Assembly: GCF_020085105.1 (NCBI RefSeq)
Contig: NC_058063.1
Coordinates: forward strand, 12,739,651-12,803,650
Direction: 5' to 3'
From: Siniperca chuatsi
Taxonomy: Eukaryota; Chordata; Actinopteri; Centrarchiformes; Sinipercidae
DNA length: 64,000 bases
The notes below the pieces were generated by a model. That model was not told the DNA's origin. It saw only the letters and a list, made by a program, of their open reading frames with translations, and did no database searches. Both the position numbers and the translations under genes were made by a program. Every line of letters begins with the position of its first letter. Position 1 is the stretch's first letter. This document shows positions 23,270 through 36,635 of this stretch, one piece after another.

Positions 23270-23960
23270 ATTGCGCTTCCATACTAACACATCCACTGTG
23301 TAGTCTTGGATGTTACTATATCTGAGTGTAGGCTAACGTTAGCAGCTCTCCTGCTCTATTAGATTTGGGCAACTCTAGCTAAAGTCATTATCCAAGATAG
23401 TGTTACATTCACCAAACACATCGTCTGATCTTACATTTTTCCATATCATAGTTGTAATATTAGGACTAACTAGTTCTACACAGCAATACAAGAACAATGC
23501 CATATATTTCCATGTCTTCTGCATGAATTATCAAGAATGTTGACTTTTTGCATGGGTCATGTAGCTTTAGTTGCAGTCTTTTAGCACAATATCATGTGTA
23601 GCTATAGCCATAAGTGCATATTTACAACTCTTTTACAAGGTTCTTGTTTTTAAAATGAGTCAGCTGGAACACCAAAAAGTCAGCAGGAGACAGCATTTTC
23701 AACCAATTTATGAAGCTAACGTTAGCTTAATTAGCTGGCTACAGCTAATAAAATCTGCTAACGAAAGGCAGCTGTCATTTCAGACGGCAAAATCTATAGT
23801 CGCCAAATGAGAAGCCTGCTTTTGTCTTCCAATGTCTGTAATATTCAAAACAATGTTGATTTCAAAACAAAACTTGATTTCAAAGAATTTCATCGGGTCA
23901 ATCTGTCTCCGTTATCATTGTAAGAGTGGAAAGCTTGACAGGCGTAGCAACAGGCTCAGT
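23270..23960 (+). repeat. Dispersed repeat, family B copy 2
   Basis: Collinear with 15190-15720, sharing TAGGACTAACTAGTTCTACAC, GAAGCTAACGTTAGCTTAATT, AATCTGCTAACG, TGAGAAGCCTGCTTTTGTC and CCGTTATCATTGTAA. Divergence is substantial, so the two copies are old. Confidence 0.65.
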
Positions 23961-24702
<742 letters not shown>

Positions 24703-24973
24703 AGAAACCTAGAAAAGAAAATGGTTTTCTTCTTTAGTTGCTGCAAGAAATCACTAACGTGAGGTACCATTTGCAGGATAAATAACTGTAGCCCCTGTTC
24801 AGTATCAGACATTGTGTAAGACAGATCCACTTTTAAAGGAAACAGTGTGTTTACATAGTTCACATAGTTTTCCACTGGAACAGCAACAGGATCCTGATAT
24901 CTTAACCAATTCAACTGGACACACAGGAATCCATGTTATGATGTCCATCTCCTACATCAACAGACTCCTATGT

Positions 24974-25246
24974 TACTGGTTCTCAACCTTATTAGCTAGT
25001 GACCCTTGTATCCAAGCCATACCTACATGACCCTCATCACAGGTTGTATGTATATGAGCTGTGTCAGAGTGACATTCCCTTCTTAGATTTCTTTTTCAAT
25101 AGTTTTTATAGTAATGCAAAGGTAAAACTATCCAGCATTTCACAAGCAAAGATTAGGGAAAAGTAAGAAACAACTAAGCATACATTTGTATTTTCTTATC
25201 TTCTTAATCACCTTGTGACCCCAAGGGTCTAGGTTGGGAACCACTG
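24974..25246. mobile_element. hAT-type MITE, 273 bp
   Basis: The left terminus CTGGTTCTCAACCTT and the right terminus AGGTTGGGAACCACTG are inverted copies, matching the CAGTGGTTCTCAACC end common in hAT elements. Flanks TCCTATGT (24966-24973) and TCCTACTG (25247-25254) share five leading bases, a plausible decayed 8-bp target duplication. No internal coding. Confidence 0.65.
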
Positions 25247-25254
25247 TCCTACTG

Positions 25255-27064
25255 TATGTAAAAAAAAAAATAAATAAATAAATAAAAAAACTTATTTTTG
25301 ATGAAAAGCCCCAGAAGAAAGCTAGTAATAGTACCTTGAGTTGGGATTGTTTTGTCAAAATTATGAAGCAGGTTCTTATAATTTTGAGATAAGGGAGGGA
25401 TTTTGTTTTATTAACAATTATGAGATGCAGTACAAAGGAAGTCAATAATGAGACACTATTTCATAGTTTTGATTTAGTGTGTCATTTTTAGAATTAAAAA
25501 AACACTTTAATCTACTTAGAAAGGTTAGTGCTGATGAGTGATGGGTTCAGAGTTTATACCAGGCCAAGGTGCCAGCTGCAGCAATGTAACACTTAAGCTT
25601 AAAACAAAACAAAAAAACTGTTTAAATGTCAAATCTAAATTTGCATATTTTTATATTTTATAGTTTTTTCCATGGTGAAATCCACCTTTGAGTGTCACAA
25701 CAGGAACAGCCTTACAGAATATGTATTGTATCTATTACAGCTTTAAGTAGCTACATTTACTCTAATGCTCCAGCTACTGAAGAATGCCTAGTAAGTTTAT
25801 GTCTGGACAAAATTTGGTTGAAACGTTACATTTTATTTGTAGGCGTCATGATTACATATTTACATTGCTTCAACAGCATTTTAATGACTACATGTTAAAA
25901 TAGTCATTCCAATAATGGCTGTAGGCTATGTAACTTTAACATCTAGCAAATTTTCACTTTTCAACCAAATGAAACCCAGTTTAATCTAGACATCTAAACA
26001 TCTTTTGATCTGCAAATTACCAAAATTAGGCTTACTGCATCCCTTACTTCAGTCATTATTCCCACGTATTGTGCAGAGAAAACAGTTTTCTTGTTTGTAT
26101 CAGTTGTTGTTTTTGGCACGATGATGCATTCTTCAGATGGGTGAGCAGCAGACCTCCTATGGTGTGTTTACGTGAGGGCCGAGGGCAGGGAGACTCACTC
26201 AGTGTGGGCAGGGTGGAGAGGGATGGAGGGGCGTGTCGGGGGGGGGTAATTTTACTTGCTCTGGGTCTCCTCTGCTGGTCTCCAGGGCAGCAGAGCGAGG
26301 CTCGCATAAACATAGTCCGATAAGCCATCATTATGGCTTATTGGACAGCGGTCAGAAAGAACTGGAGTCAAAAGGTCATGACAAGAGTGTGGGGTTGGGG
26401 ATCGGGCAGGTGAATGCCTCCGCTCCCCGGCTACGTCACACTCCTCTGCAGTTAAATGTAGGGCAGCAGGTCGATTGGATTGGATGATTTTTGCAGACCC
26501 AGAGCAGCAGGAGTATTTTCATGAATTGATTTCTTCCTGGAAGCATAATGATGCGGGGGGAAGGGCGAGAGAGGGAGAAATGATTTAAACCGGTCATTAA
26601 AACCCACACATAGCTGTGCACATTATGACTGAGTACTGCCTGTCTGAACACAACCACACACTTTCAGCTCCACTGGCTCCACTGTAGTTTATGTCCATCA
26701 CAGCTGAAGCATCATTTATGTCTAAATGGCCTTTCATCAATGGTAAAATCTTTCAGCACTCGAAATGATCCATAAATCTATTAAGATACTGTGTTGAACC
26801 TGTGTTCAGACTGAGTAAATACATACGTCTTCATCAATATTCAGTGACACAGCCAATGGGCTCCAGGGGATGTGGGGGCATCCAGTCTGCTAATATGTAA
26901 CTAACCTTGGGATGTCCCTTTCAACCGCAGTATGGATTTATCCTCTGAACAGGAATAACCAAGGACTGGAGTCAGTGCACATGACACACAGCTGCTACCT
27001 GAGAAAGGATTCACTGCTCATTTGGTGGTGTGCCCTTAATATGGATACAGTTGCTTTTTAAAGG
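25255..27064. other. Intergenic with a GC-rich, non-repetitive island
   Basis: Mostly AT-rich. The stretch 26120-26660 is different: it is GC-richer, has a GGGGGGG run near 26240, and has a palindromic CGATAAGCCATCATTATGGC (continuing CTTATTGG) at about 26320. It has no coding frame and no resemblance to the repeats nearby, so it is a candidate conserved regulatory element. Confidence 0.35.
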
Positions 27065-27935
27065 GTCAGTTCATCAAAATTATGAGATACCGAAGACATG
27101 AGATACTAAGTCAGAACTTTTACTTTCTAAGTCATAATTATGATACCAAGTCAAAATTATGATATAGTTAGTCAAATGTATGGGATTTTAAGTCAACAGA
27201 ATGACTTTATCAGTCACAATTATGAGATAGTAAGGTGTAAATGGGGAGAGTCTAAATTATGACTTTCTAAAAGGTGGGGTATGCGTTTCTAATCCAATAA
27301 ATGTCTTTTTATTAAATTCAGCGAATATCTGCTCACGGTCAGCTAGCTGTCCGTTCAGTGTGTGCACTGAAAAAAAAAACTCTGTACACAGCCCTGGCTC
27401 TGTAAACAGGAAACAAACAAAGTGGCTCGGACCGAGCCACACAACACTATTCCAGCCATGATTTGTGTGTCAGGTAATGTTAAATGACTTCCCCACGGAG
27501 ATTCAGCTTACTTTCTAGTTTGCCAAGATATGCTGCTGTAGTGATGTTTGCTATAGTAGTAGGAGAGCTCTGAGCATCGCTGTCTGGAGCTGCTGTGCTG
27601 GCTCTGGGAAACCGTCTCGTCCTCTCTGGCTGTTTCAGCTTCGCAGCAGCAACTGTAGGGACAGTTTGCTAACCTACAATCTAGCTAACGTTAGTTACAT
27701 TACTTGCTGTGCCATTGTTTGCTCCATATCATGGTATTTGTCATGGTATTGGAATACTCCAGAATCGCATACCCCACCTGGTAAAGGTGAGATTAAGTCA
27801 CATTTGACACTATTTAAGTCAAAATTATAAGATACCAAAATACTGTATATACTTAAGTTAAAATACTAAGTAAATACTAAGTATATTAGTCAAAATGATG
27901 AGATAATTAGACAATATTTTGACGCATGTCATACT
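27065..27935. repeat. Degenerate AAGTCAAAATTATGAGATA-type tandem repeat, split by a MITE
   Basis: Imperfect units of about 20 bases (AAGTCAxAATTATGAGATAx) run through 27075-27245 and resume at 27790-27935 after the element at 27272-27779. The two halves appear to be one array interrupted by that insertion. Confidence 0.65.
27272..27779. mobile_element. Short TIR transposon (508 bp) inside the tandem array
   Basis: Terminal inverted repeats are AGGTGGGGTATGCGTTTCT (27272-27290) and the reverse complement of 27761-27779, 19 bp with one mismatch. No transposase frame, so it is non-autonomous. The target duplication is unclear. Confidence 0.7.
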
Positions 27936-29193
27936 TTTGACTAAATAAGTATTGTTACTTTTGTCGTTGCTAACATTTCAACTATTTTTTCTCTTTTCCT
28001 GGCAGAAATGGGCTTCCATAAGTTACCACTAGATTTCAGCAAATGTTTTTCAAAATTTTGGTGGGCCGACCCTTTAAGCTTCAGTAGTCAATTTGCACAT
28101 TAGTGGCTCCAAATGACGATGAAGAGATAACCAAGATATCCTTTAGTGTCAGAAAACTGCACACAGCGCATTGTCGAGCAACCTGTGAGATAGGTAAAAT
28201 GTGATGAACAATATTCTCAGTCTTCTTTGTCAGACTTTGTTCATCTGTATGTGTTTGCAAAATTGAATAGATTTAAATTATCTGTCCTTTATTGCATCAA
28301 TGGTCTGATTGTCGTCGCACACATAAACAAAGAAACTCAGAGGAGGCGCTTCTTATCACCCTGCTGCCGTCCCTGGGTGGGCCTTAGTGTCTTTGACATT
28401 TGAGCCACAGGGTGATGGCAAACTGTGCTAGAGAGACACAGCAGTGAGCACCCGTCCAGAGGGAACGACATGCAGCTCACCCCTCAACTCCTGCCAACAA
28501 ATCATTCATATCGCTAACATTTACTTTGTTCAAACGCCGTCCAGTCTTTATCCACCGCCCTGTCTGTGAACCTCAAAGTACCTGTCTGAGGTGAATTAAC
28601 TGACTAAGCGAAGCATATAGGAGCTTTTAAAGTTTTGCTGCAGTGGAGTAAAAAGTTGACAAATACCCTGAGCGCTCAACAAACCCCTCACCAGGATGAA
28701 AAAAATCCATGATAGACTTGATAATCTTTAAATAAATAAAAAGATGTAGCTTGAAATACACTTTAATATACAGTAAGTATACAGTTTCCTGAGATTTACA
28801 AAAGTCCATTTCTTAAATAAATACAAAGAAAGACAAAATAATCCTTTGAAATTAAAGTAACCCAGAGGTCCAACAGTGAAGCCTAAAGCTGCACCAGGAA
28901 GCATCACATTTTGGCAGCCTCACACAGAAGAGAGAGAGAGAGAGGATACTGTGAAATTTCGAGACCTCAATTCCCAGAAATGATGTAACGTCGCATCAAT
29001 AAAACTCACACTGCTTGGACCTGAACTTCCTACTCTTTGTGGCTGCACGGCTGGATGTGGGGGCTTTTCACAGCAGGTTCAACCACTGATGGACAGAGTG
29101 AATACTGTTAATAAGAAAAGTAGTTCCTCAATTTAAAAAAAAAATCAACTAAACAAATGAGTTCAATTAAAGTGTACAGGAGGAATGAGCCAT
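27936..29193 (-). other. Intergenic and probable trmt44 3' UTR
   Basis: Downstream of the trmt44 stop on the minus strand. The best polyadenylation hexamer is ATTAAA (complement of 28762-28767), giving a 3' UTR of about 430 nt. No AATAAA was seen on the minus strand in this interval. The stretch 28320-28480 is GC-richer and non-repetitive. Confidence 0.4.
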
Positions 29194-29426
29194 TCAAAAG
29201 GCATAATTTTTTATCTTCTTCAGAGGTCTGGTCGAGGGTCGGAGGTCATCAGGTCCATGAGCGAAGCCGCAGTGTTCAGCCGGCAGGGGGCAGCGCTGAG
29301 GGTGGTGGTCGTGAAACCAGCAGGGACGAGTTTTCAGGGCACCAGGGACAACGGGCTTCCTCTTGGGATCCACCCTGGAGGACTTCCTGTCCCGCCAGTC
29401 TCTTATGTACACCCTCCCTCCTTCCA
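29194..29426 (-). CDS. trmt44: trmt44 last coding exon, CCCH zinc finger (residues 555-631)
   Basis: Acceptor TTTCAG|TGGAAGG. It reads VEGGRVYIRDWRDRK, then CWFHDHHPQRC..HCGFAHGP (C-x9-C-x6-C-x3-H) and a basic tail KKIKNYAF before TGA. Confidence 0.94.
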
Positions 29427-32400
29427 CTGAAAGAGAAGGAACGACAGGAAGATACAAGACCTCTTCAGAATAAAGTGCTCCTTCCAAAAGTTATATAACG
29501 TAATATAATATAATAAATCTGTTCCTACAGAGCTGCGAAGTGGAGGAGTTATTTCAGGGATGGCCTGAAGTAAACAATCTGTTTATTTTCTGCACATCAC
29601 AGACAATAACAGGTGACTGGCAGTTGGAGCGCTCTAAGGCTTGAAACTCTCCTGGTTGAATCATCAGTACAAAATATGAGCAACTGTGATAGAAAATATC
29701 TTAGTTTTATGGGGGGGGAGGTGGGCATTTTCTGCCTTTATTAGATTGGAGACAGTAAAGAGATGGCAGGAAATTAGGGTACAAGTATATGTACATAAAA
29801 ACTTAAAGGGGAAGTCCACTACAACTCCCAAGGTGCATTTCAGCAACAAATGGATGGATGTTTTTTGATAAATTTCGGAAAATGAGAATTTAAGTGGTAA
29901 AAAATAAATTCCGAAACCAGCAGGTTCTCCCATTTCACTCTATAAATCTTTGTCTAATTGAAGCAATTAAAAACTGTTTTCAAATTCCATCAGAGAAATT
30001 TGTTAAACATGAGAAGCAGAAGTTAGCAAAAAGGGCACTTTAGAAAGAAAAGTGAATATCAGTAATTATTAGGATTATCTCCTTGATGACATTTAACCCT
30101 GTTGTCTTTTATCTCAAATCCTTAAAGTCTTTTCTGTTTCTCATTTACTTTTGTATCTAGTCCAGTGGCACTGATGTGAAGGGATAGTGCCAATGTAAAA
30201 AATGAATAAACTAGTTTTTCTAATGAGCGTAAAAGTTCATTCTTGCGCTTGAAATTGTAGTCATCTCCATGACAACTGAACAAACTCATGAGATGAAAGC
30301 TAGTAAGTGAACTTTGAACTTTATGAATCTAGTTTTCCTAATATTTTGCCCATTCAGTGAAAAGTTACCCTTAACTACATTTGGGAAAACACCCCCGCCC
30401 CAATTTCATGTGGACTAACTATGAGGAGGTATATAGATGTGTAGTGGTCCAGCTACCTCTAAAAACTTGGTGGTTGTTCTTGAGCAGCGTCTGAAGGCCT
30501 CCACACTCCTTCTTCAGAAGCCGCAGGGTTTCCTGCTCCAACAGCCCAGCGACCTCGCTCACAGAGAGGCTTCCTGAAGAGGAGCGAGGAGGGGAAGAAG
30601 AAGAGCAAAGAACAGTGACAAAGGAGCAGGAGGAGGTCTATTGACATTACATTTGTCAATATATTAACACACTGCTTCAGGCATGCACAGAAAGAATTTT
30701 TATCCACCATTACAGAGTAAGAAAGAAGCATTCGATGCAGTCGATGTCACCAGTTATTTTGAGAGAGGCAGTCTTGACTGCAGTCTAACATCCTCTCCGT
30801 GAAAATGTTTCAGGAGTGAAAGGGTGATCAATGCTATATACAGAACATTTTACAGAGAGACGGGGGGGGGGACACCTCAGTCACTGTCTTTCAGCGTTAG
30901 TCAGGGCTGTGAAGTGTGCTCAATTAAAGCTGCTCCAACAAGCTGTCAGAGCAACCACCATGCATTTCACCGCTGCATCTCCCACCGGCCGTTCGAGAGC
31001 GTGAGTCATTGTCGTCACTCCCCCACTGGGACAGTAATTTTAGATGCCAAAGAGCAAAAAAAAAAAAAAAAAAAAAGGAGAAAGGGGGATATTGAAATAC
31101 ACAAAATCCTATGCTACAAGTTTAGCAAATAGTAAGCGGATAAATGACGCAACCCTTTGTGTTCACAGCGCCCCGCCTTTAGGCTGCATTTCATGAGATT
31201 TTCTGTATTTCTGGCTTTGCCCTTTTTCCCCCAGAAGAGAATTCAATCAGGACTGACCTTTGGTTTGTACAAATGACAATCCTCCTCCTCTTCCTCCTCA
31301 TATTGGAGAGGGACACACCACAGGATTTCTAATGCTCCTTTGTGCCATTGCATAACAATGTTTGACCTAAATCTGCAGACATCTTAATGCGATCTCCATC
31401 ATACTTTTACACTAAATCTCTGGTGCCACATCAGGCAATCCCATAGAGATAATTGAATAGAAGAGAATTTCACTGTGAAATATGTTGTCTTTGCCTCTGA
31501 ACCAAGTACAGTTGTATTTCTTTACTATTTTAGAGCTAATATATAAAAGTTTAATCTATCATTTTACAGTAAATCTACAACTGAATTTAGAGCTATGATG
31601 GTTTTCAGTTTTCTAAAACTTGTTTTTCTGCCACTGAAATTTGTGAGAAAACATATTGTCCACCCAAATACATCCTAAATTTAGCTGGTCAAATGCTGAG
31701 TTAATACCTAAAATATGCAACACACTCCCACATTCACAGACACTCGCAGGGCCAAACACAGTCCTCTGCTGCAGAGTGTGAAGCTGGGCAGACTGCCGTC
31801 CTACAGCCCAGACGCCAGGGAGCTTCAGGCCTTAATATAATATCAATACACTGTTTAGAGCTGCTCTTTACTGCCTACAATGTTAATGGGGATTAATGGG
31901 ATAAGGTCAGTATTGACAGCGTAGACTCAACTTGGACTAAGACCAACGTAGACGATTATTAATGGCATGGCTTAGTGTACAGTTCAAAACGCTAAGATGG
32001 CCAGCGATTGATTGCTTGTTGTGGATGATTGTTTTTGCTGCTTAGGCCATTTCAGAATCAGGCTGAGTGGAGTAAATTAGCTCTAAAATTGCTGAGTGGT
32101 AAATAAAACATTTGAAAGGATAATTTTCAGTTACCAAGAGCACAGATGTAACACAGGATTTGTTTTTGTTTTATTGTCCATCAAAACCTGAAAATGCTCA
32201 AAAATAGTTTACAATACTTGCCTAACCTGCAAGTCAGAACTATCCAAAGGGGTCACGAGATGATTAATTGGGAAAGAAGACGAAAAAAAAAATTCTGCCA
32301 CACAAAATTGTTTCGACGTTTCTCAAATCTTTCCTTTCTCAAATCTTTCTTTTGTGAGATACTGGATAGTTTTACCTCTTCAGGACTGTTAAAAACTATT

Positions 32401-35400
32401 AAAACAACACCAATCTGATGCAAGCCAAAAATCCCACTCATAATAATAATGTTAATAATAATACTCATTATTAGAGGTAGAGCTGGTCATACACTGATCG
32501 GAAGATTGGCGCTTCGATCCCTTCCCTGGGATGACTGGCGGCCATCCCTGCATGGCCAAGATACTGAGCCCTTGCTCCCGAAGACTGTGCCGTCGGTGTG
32601 TGAGTGTGTGTGAATGTGCATGTTGTCATGTAGTGTAAAGCACTTTGAGTGGTCGGAAGACTAGAAAGGCGCTATATAAATGCAGTATTTACCATTCATT
32701 CAATCCATTCATAATAACAGAAATCGGGGCGCCCTGGTAGTTCACCTGGAAGAGCGTGCGCACCATGTACTAAGGCTGAGCCCTTACCACAGCGGCTGCA
32801 TGTTAAAAAAAATATAATTGCAGCCATCTCCTGACTAATTCTACTGCCTCTAAATAAATGGCTCTATAAAGTGAAAACAGGAACAAAACAAATAACACAA
32901 TTGATTAGGATGTAGGGCTGCTACATAATGAGGCAATTACTTTCTAGATTATTCTAGCATTCAGGTTGGGCTATAAAATGTCAGGAAATAGTGAAAAATG
33001 CCAATTGCAATTTCCCAAGCCCAAGTTCACATTAAAATTGCTTATTTTGTCAAACCAACAATCCAAAACACAAAACTATTCAGTTGAAAAATCACTGAAG
33101 ACTAAGGCCAGCAGCAAATATTCAAGTTTGAGAAGCTGAAACCAGAGATTCTTTTCCATTTTTTCATAAAACTGACTTGACAAGGAACAGTTCACCCCAA
33201 AATGAAAAAAAAATATTTTTCCTCTTGCCTGTAGTGCTAATTATCCATCTAGATTGGTTTGGTGTGAGCTGCAGAGTTTTGAAGATATTGGCCACACAAC
33301 AGATTTGTTTAATGTAGGAACTATTTACTTCCTACCGATAGTTCCTACATGAAACTGCTCACAACCAAGGTCTGTCGATTATCTTGAATAACCAGGTCTT
33401 GATTTCTGGAAAGAGACGTTGCTGTGGAGTTTTTGGCGCTTTGAGCACCACAAGCCGAGTGCCATATAGTCCCATTATATTAAAAAAAAATGCAGACATC
33501 TCTACAGATATCTCCAAAACTCGGCAACTCACACCAAAACAATCTAGATGGATAAATAGCACTACAGGTAAGAGGAAGAAAATGTATTTTTAATTTTGGG
33601 GTTAACTGTCCCTTTCAACAATTGTTGCCAATTAACTTTCTGTTGATCGACTAATCGATAAATCGTCTAATCATTGTGGCTCTAATATTATGAACAATGT
33701 GTAATCCTACGCACAAGTGCGGGTTAGTGTAGTTCAAATCAGTGAAGACTGCAGGTGTGGAGGATGAGGATGAGGATTCTGGGAAGTACAACTTACTGCT
33801 GGGTCTTCTGGAGGGTTGTGGGCCTAAATTTCTATTTGTGTTCACTAGAAACTGACTTTCATTCTCAGCATGACTACATAACTACATGAGCCCAGTCAGC
33901 AGTACAGCATGCATGAATTAGTAACTTGACTCAAAGCTACAGTGGCCAGTCAGTGCTTCTGTATGAAACAAATATTTTTTTGGTCAAATAGGACAAATCT
34001 ACAGGCTCATAAAGGTGACAAGCTGTTCTTTTTTTATACATTGCAGAAACCTGTTTGTTCCTGTTAGTTTAGTAGCTAAACGTGTGTTTTTGAGATCTGT
34101 TTGTACTTGCAATGAGAGACTTAACAAAGAGTTTAGGAGCAACTGACAAATGTCTTCAACTAAATTTGGACTTACACTAAACGCAGGAGGCTATAAAACC
34201 AAAATTCTACATGAGTATCACTTTCAATATCAAAAACTAATAGAATAAAATATCAATCCTCATACTCTTTGAAGATGGATTAAAAATTGAGAGAAACTGA
34301 ATCTCAAAGCCCTTTCGATGACTCTGAGGCCCTCCTGGATCTCTTCAATATAGGCTGGCTCACCCTGAATTTACCCTTTGTTCTTACACAGTACATAACT
34401 GGTAGGAATACCTCAATACAAATGCATACTCATGCATAAATCATAGATGATGGTGCATTATTCATCCAGTCATCTCTATACAGAGTCACAGACTCCCTTT
34501 ATTCGCTCTCCCTCAAATTTTCTACCTCTAATTTCAGCACTGACATCCTGACAGAGAATTTTCTGTTTTAATCATAGCAGTCCTCCTCTCCTTATCTCAT
34601 TCATATTGTGCGTGTCTGTGTGGCAGCGGAGGTGTAGAGGTGTTGACAAAGGTGCTGCATGGGCGGTGTGTGTGATTGAAACTGTGTGTATATGTGTGTG
34701 ATGCGTTTGTGGCACTCTTCTGTACCATGCGGAGCAGGAAGTGGCTGGCAGAGGGTGAGATACAGAGTTCAAAGTGGCGTCGCTCTGTGTCACGAAGGCC
34801 TTACCGACCGATGCCGACAGGGGACAGGGTGTTGACGAGAGAGGTGGAGGGTTAGCTAGGATGATGGAGGGGGGGGTCAGATGAGAGGTTCAGGGTGCAG
34901 AAGCTGCCTACGTGCCATGAAGCACCTAGAAATATAATTTAAAAAGGTACTGATGAAAATTGTGAGGAGTGATTCATCTGTGTTGTGTTGGAGGTATTCA
35001 GGTTACATTTATAGCTTCCCAACAAAGGCAAACAGAGTAACTACATATTTAGTCTGAATGGAGTAGTAAATAGTTTTTGATTGGCATACGCTTATTTGCT
35101 TTCTGGCGGAGAGATAGATGAGAAGATCAATATCACTCTCATATCTGTCCACTAAATACACGGCTACAGCCAGCAGCCTGTTAGCTTAGCTTAGCACAAA
35201 GACTAGAAACAGGGAAACAGCCTGACTTTGTCCAAAGGTAACAAAATCCACTTGCCAGCAACTCTAAAGCTCACTTATTAAAAACGTTATATTTCATTTG
35301 TTTGAGTTCCAAAAAACAAAGTGTAAAAACAATGTCAACTGTTGGACAGAGCCAAGCTAAGTGAGCTTTTTCCCCATTTTGCAGTTTGTAAGCCAGCCTG

Positions 35401-36573
35401 AAAACTTTGACCCTTTTTTTCTCAACTCCTTCCATAGCTACCGATCTCTTCCTTTGCAGTATAGCTAACAAATATTACAAAGTAATTCATTCAGAAACTC
35501 CCAAAGTGCACAATAATAGACAGGATCAGTGAGCTTCACAGATAATGTGTCCTACTCTGGATTTAATCTGAACCTGTTCATCACTTCAGTGGCAGCTCAT
35601 GTCCAGGGAGACTTGTGTGTTTTGTTTGTTTATCTCTGGTGTTTTATGGGTGTTGCGGTTTACCTCCTCGGTTCCAGTCACTGGAGGACCCCACGCCATC
35701 ATCCTCAGTCATTCCCAGAAGAACGTTAGCAACCTGCAGGACAACACCGTCAACAAAGTCCCGCGGGAGAGCAGCACAGTTTCGAACCGTTTCAACCTTG
35801 TCTCTGGGCTGGAACCCGGCTCCCCAGCTGCTCCCGGGGGTCCTGTCAGTGTCTTTGTTCCCATGGCAACAGTCCCCGTCATTTCTGATGTCTGACCCTT
35901 GAACTGTGACCCCAGAGGGGGTCTGGCGGCTCTGGACGTACTGAGCTCTTCGCTGCTCGGCCTCAGCCTCGGCAGAGGGCTGGTAGTTTCTTGACTTTCC
36001 CACCAGACACACCTGCAGAAAGAGGAGCTGAATGTCAGGGTGACTACCATGGGTGCCGACAGCCAAAACTGTAAAACCAGAAACTCAAAAGTAGAAATGA
36101 CAATACAAATCCTCTATATGTGTGTCACTATGGACAAAACAAACAGCATTATGCCAACATAAATCATTTTGGATATATGTACTGATTTTGGGAAAAACTA
36201 TTTCTAAGCTTTTGCTTTTATGAACAAACTGATTATGACTGATAACAGTACATAAAAAGCCCAGTAAATACTTGTTCTTTTTATGTGTTTATGTCTATTG
36301 AAGTCATTAATGGCTGCCAGCTGTGAAAGAAATGTCCCTTTGGGGATGATAAAGACTTGATTTATTTCTGTCCGTCTTTACAAAATGAGGCTCAGGTGGA
36401 GAAAAGGCAGGGAAAGACACAGTGAAGAAAAGACTGGAAAAATCAGAGGCAAAAAAGAGATGACATGCAACAAAAGTCAAGTATGAGGTAAATGTGCATT
36501 AGCTAAAAAAAAAACCCAGCGTACTGCCTTAAGTTTTTAGTACTGTGAAAAGTTACAAAAGTATGAACGTGTA

Positions 36574-36635
<62 letters not shown>

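Larger units (their letters stand above)
30574..35663 (-). other. trmt44 intron 9 (5.1 kb)
   Basis: Largest trmt44 intron. It holds an A22 run (about 31056-31077), two SINEs (32472-32692 and 32726-32815), a fold-back element nested in a family A element (32912-33680), and a family F fragment (35075-35420). A TG-rich stretch lies at 34600-34710. The remainder shows no exon. Confidence 0.7.

Noticed and set aside
26056..26487. Three overlapping ORFs (84-91 residues) on both strands
   Set aside because: Open because the region is GC-rich; frames conflict and no family or splice context is seen.
32726..32815. Possible functional tRNA gene
   Set aside because: The head resembles a tRNA, but the cloverleaf cannot be completed, the B box is absent, and related copies show it is a SINE.
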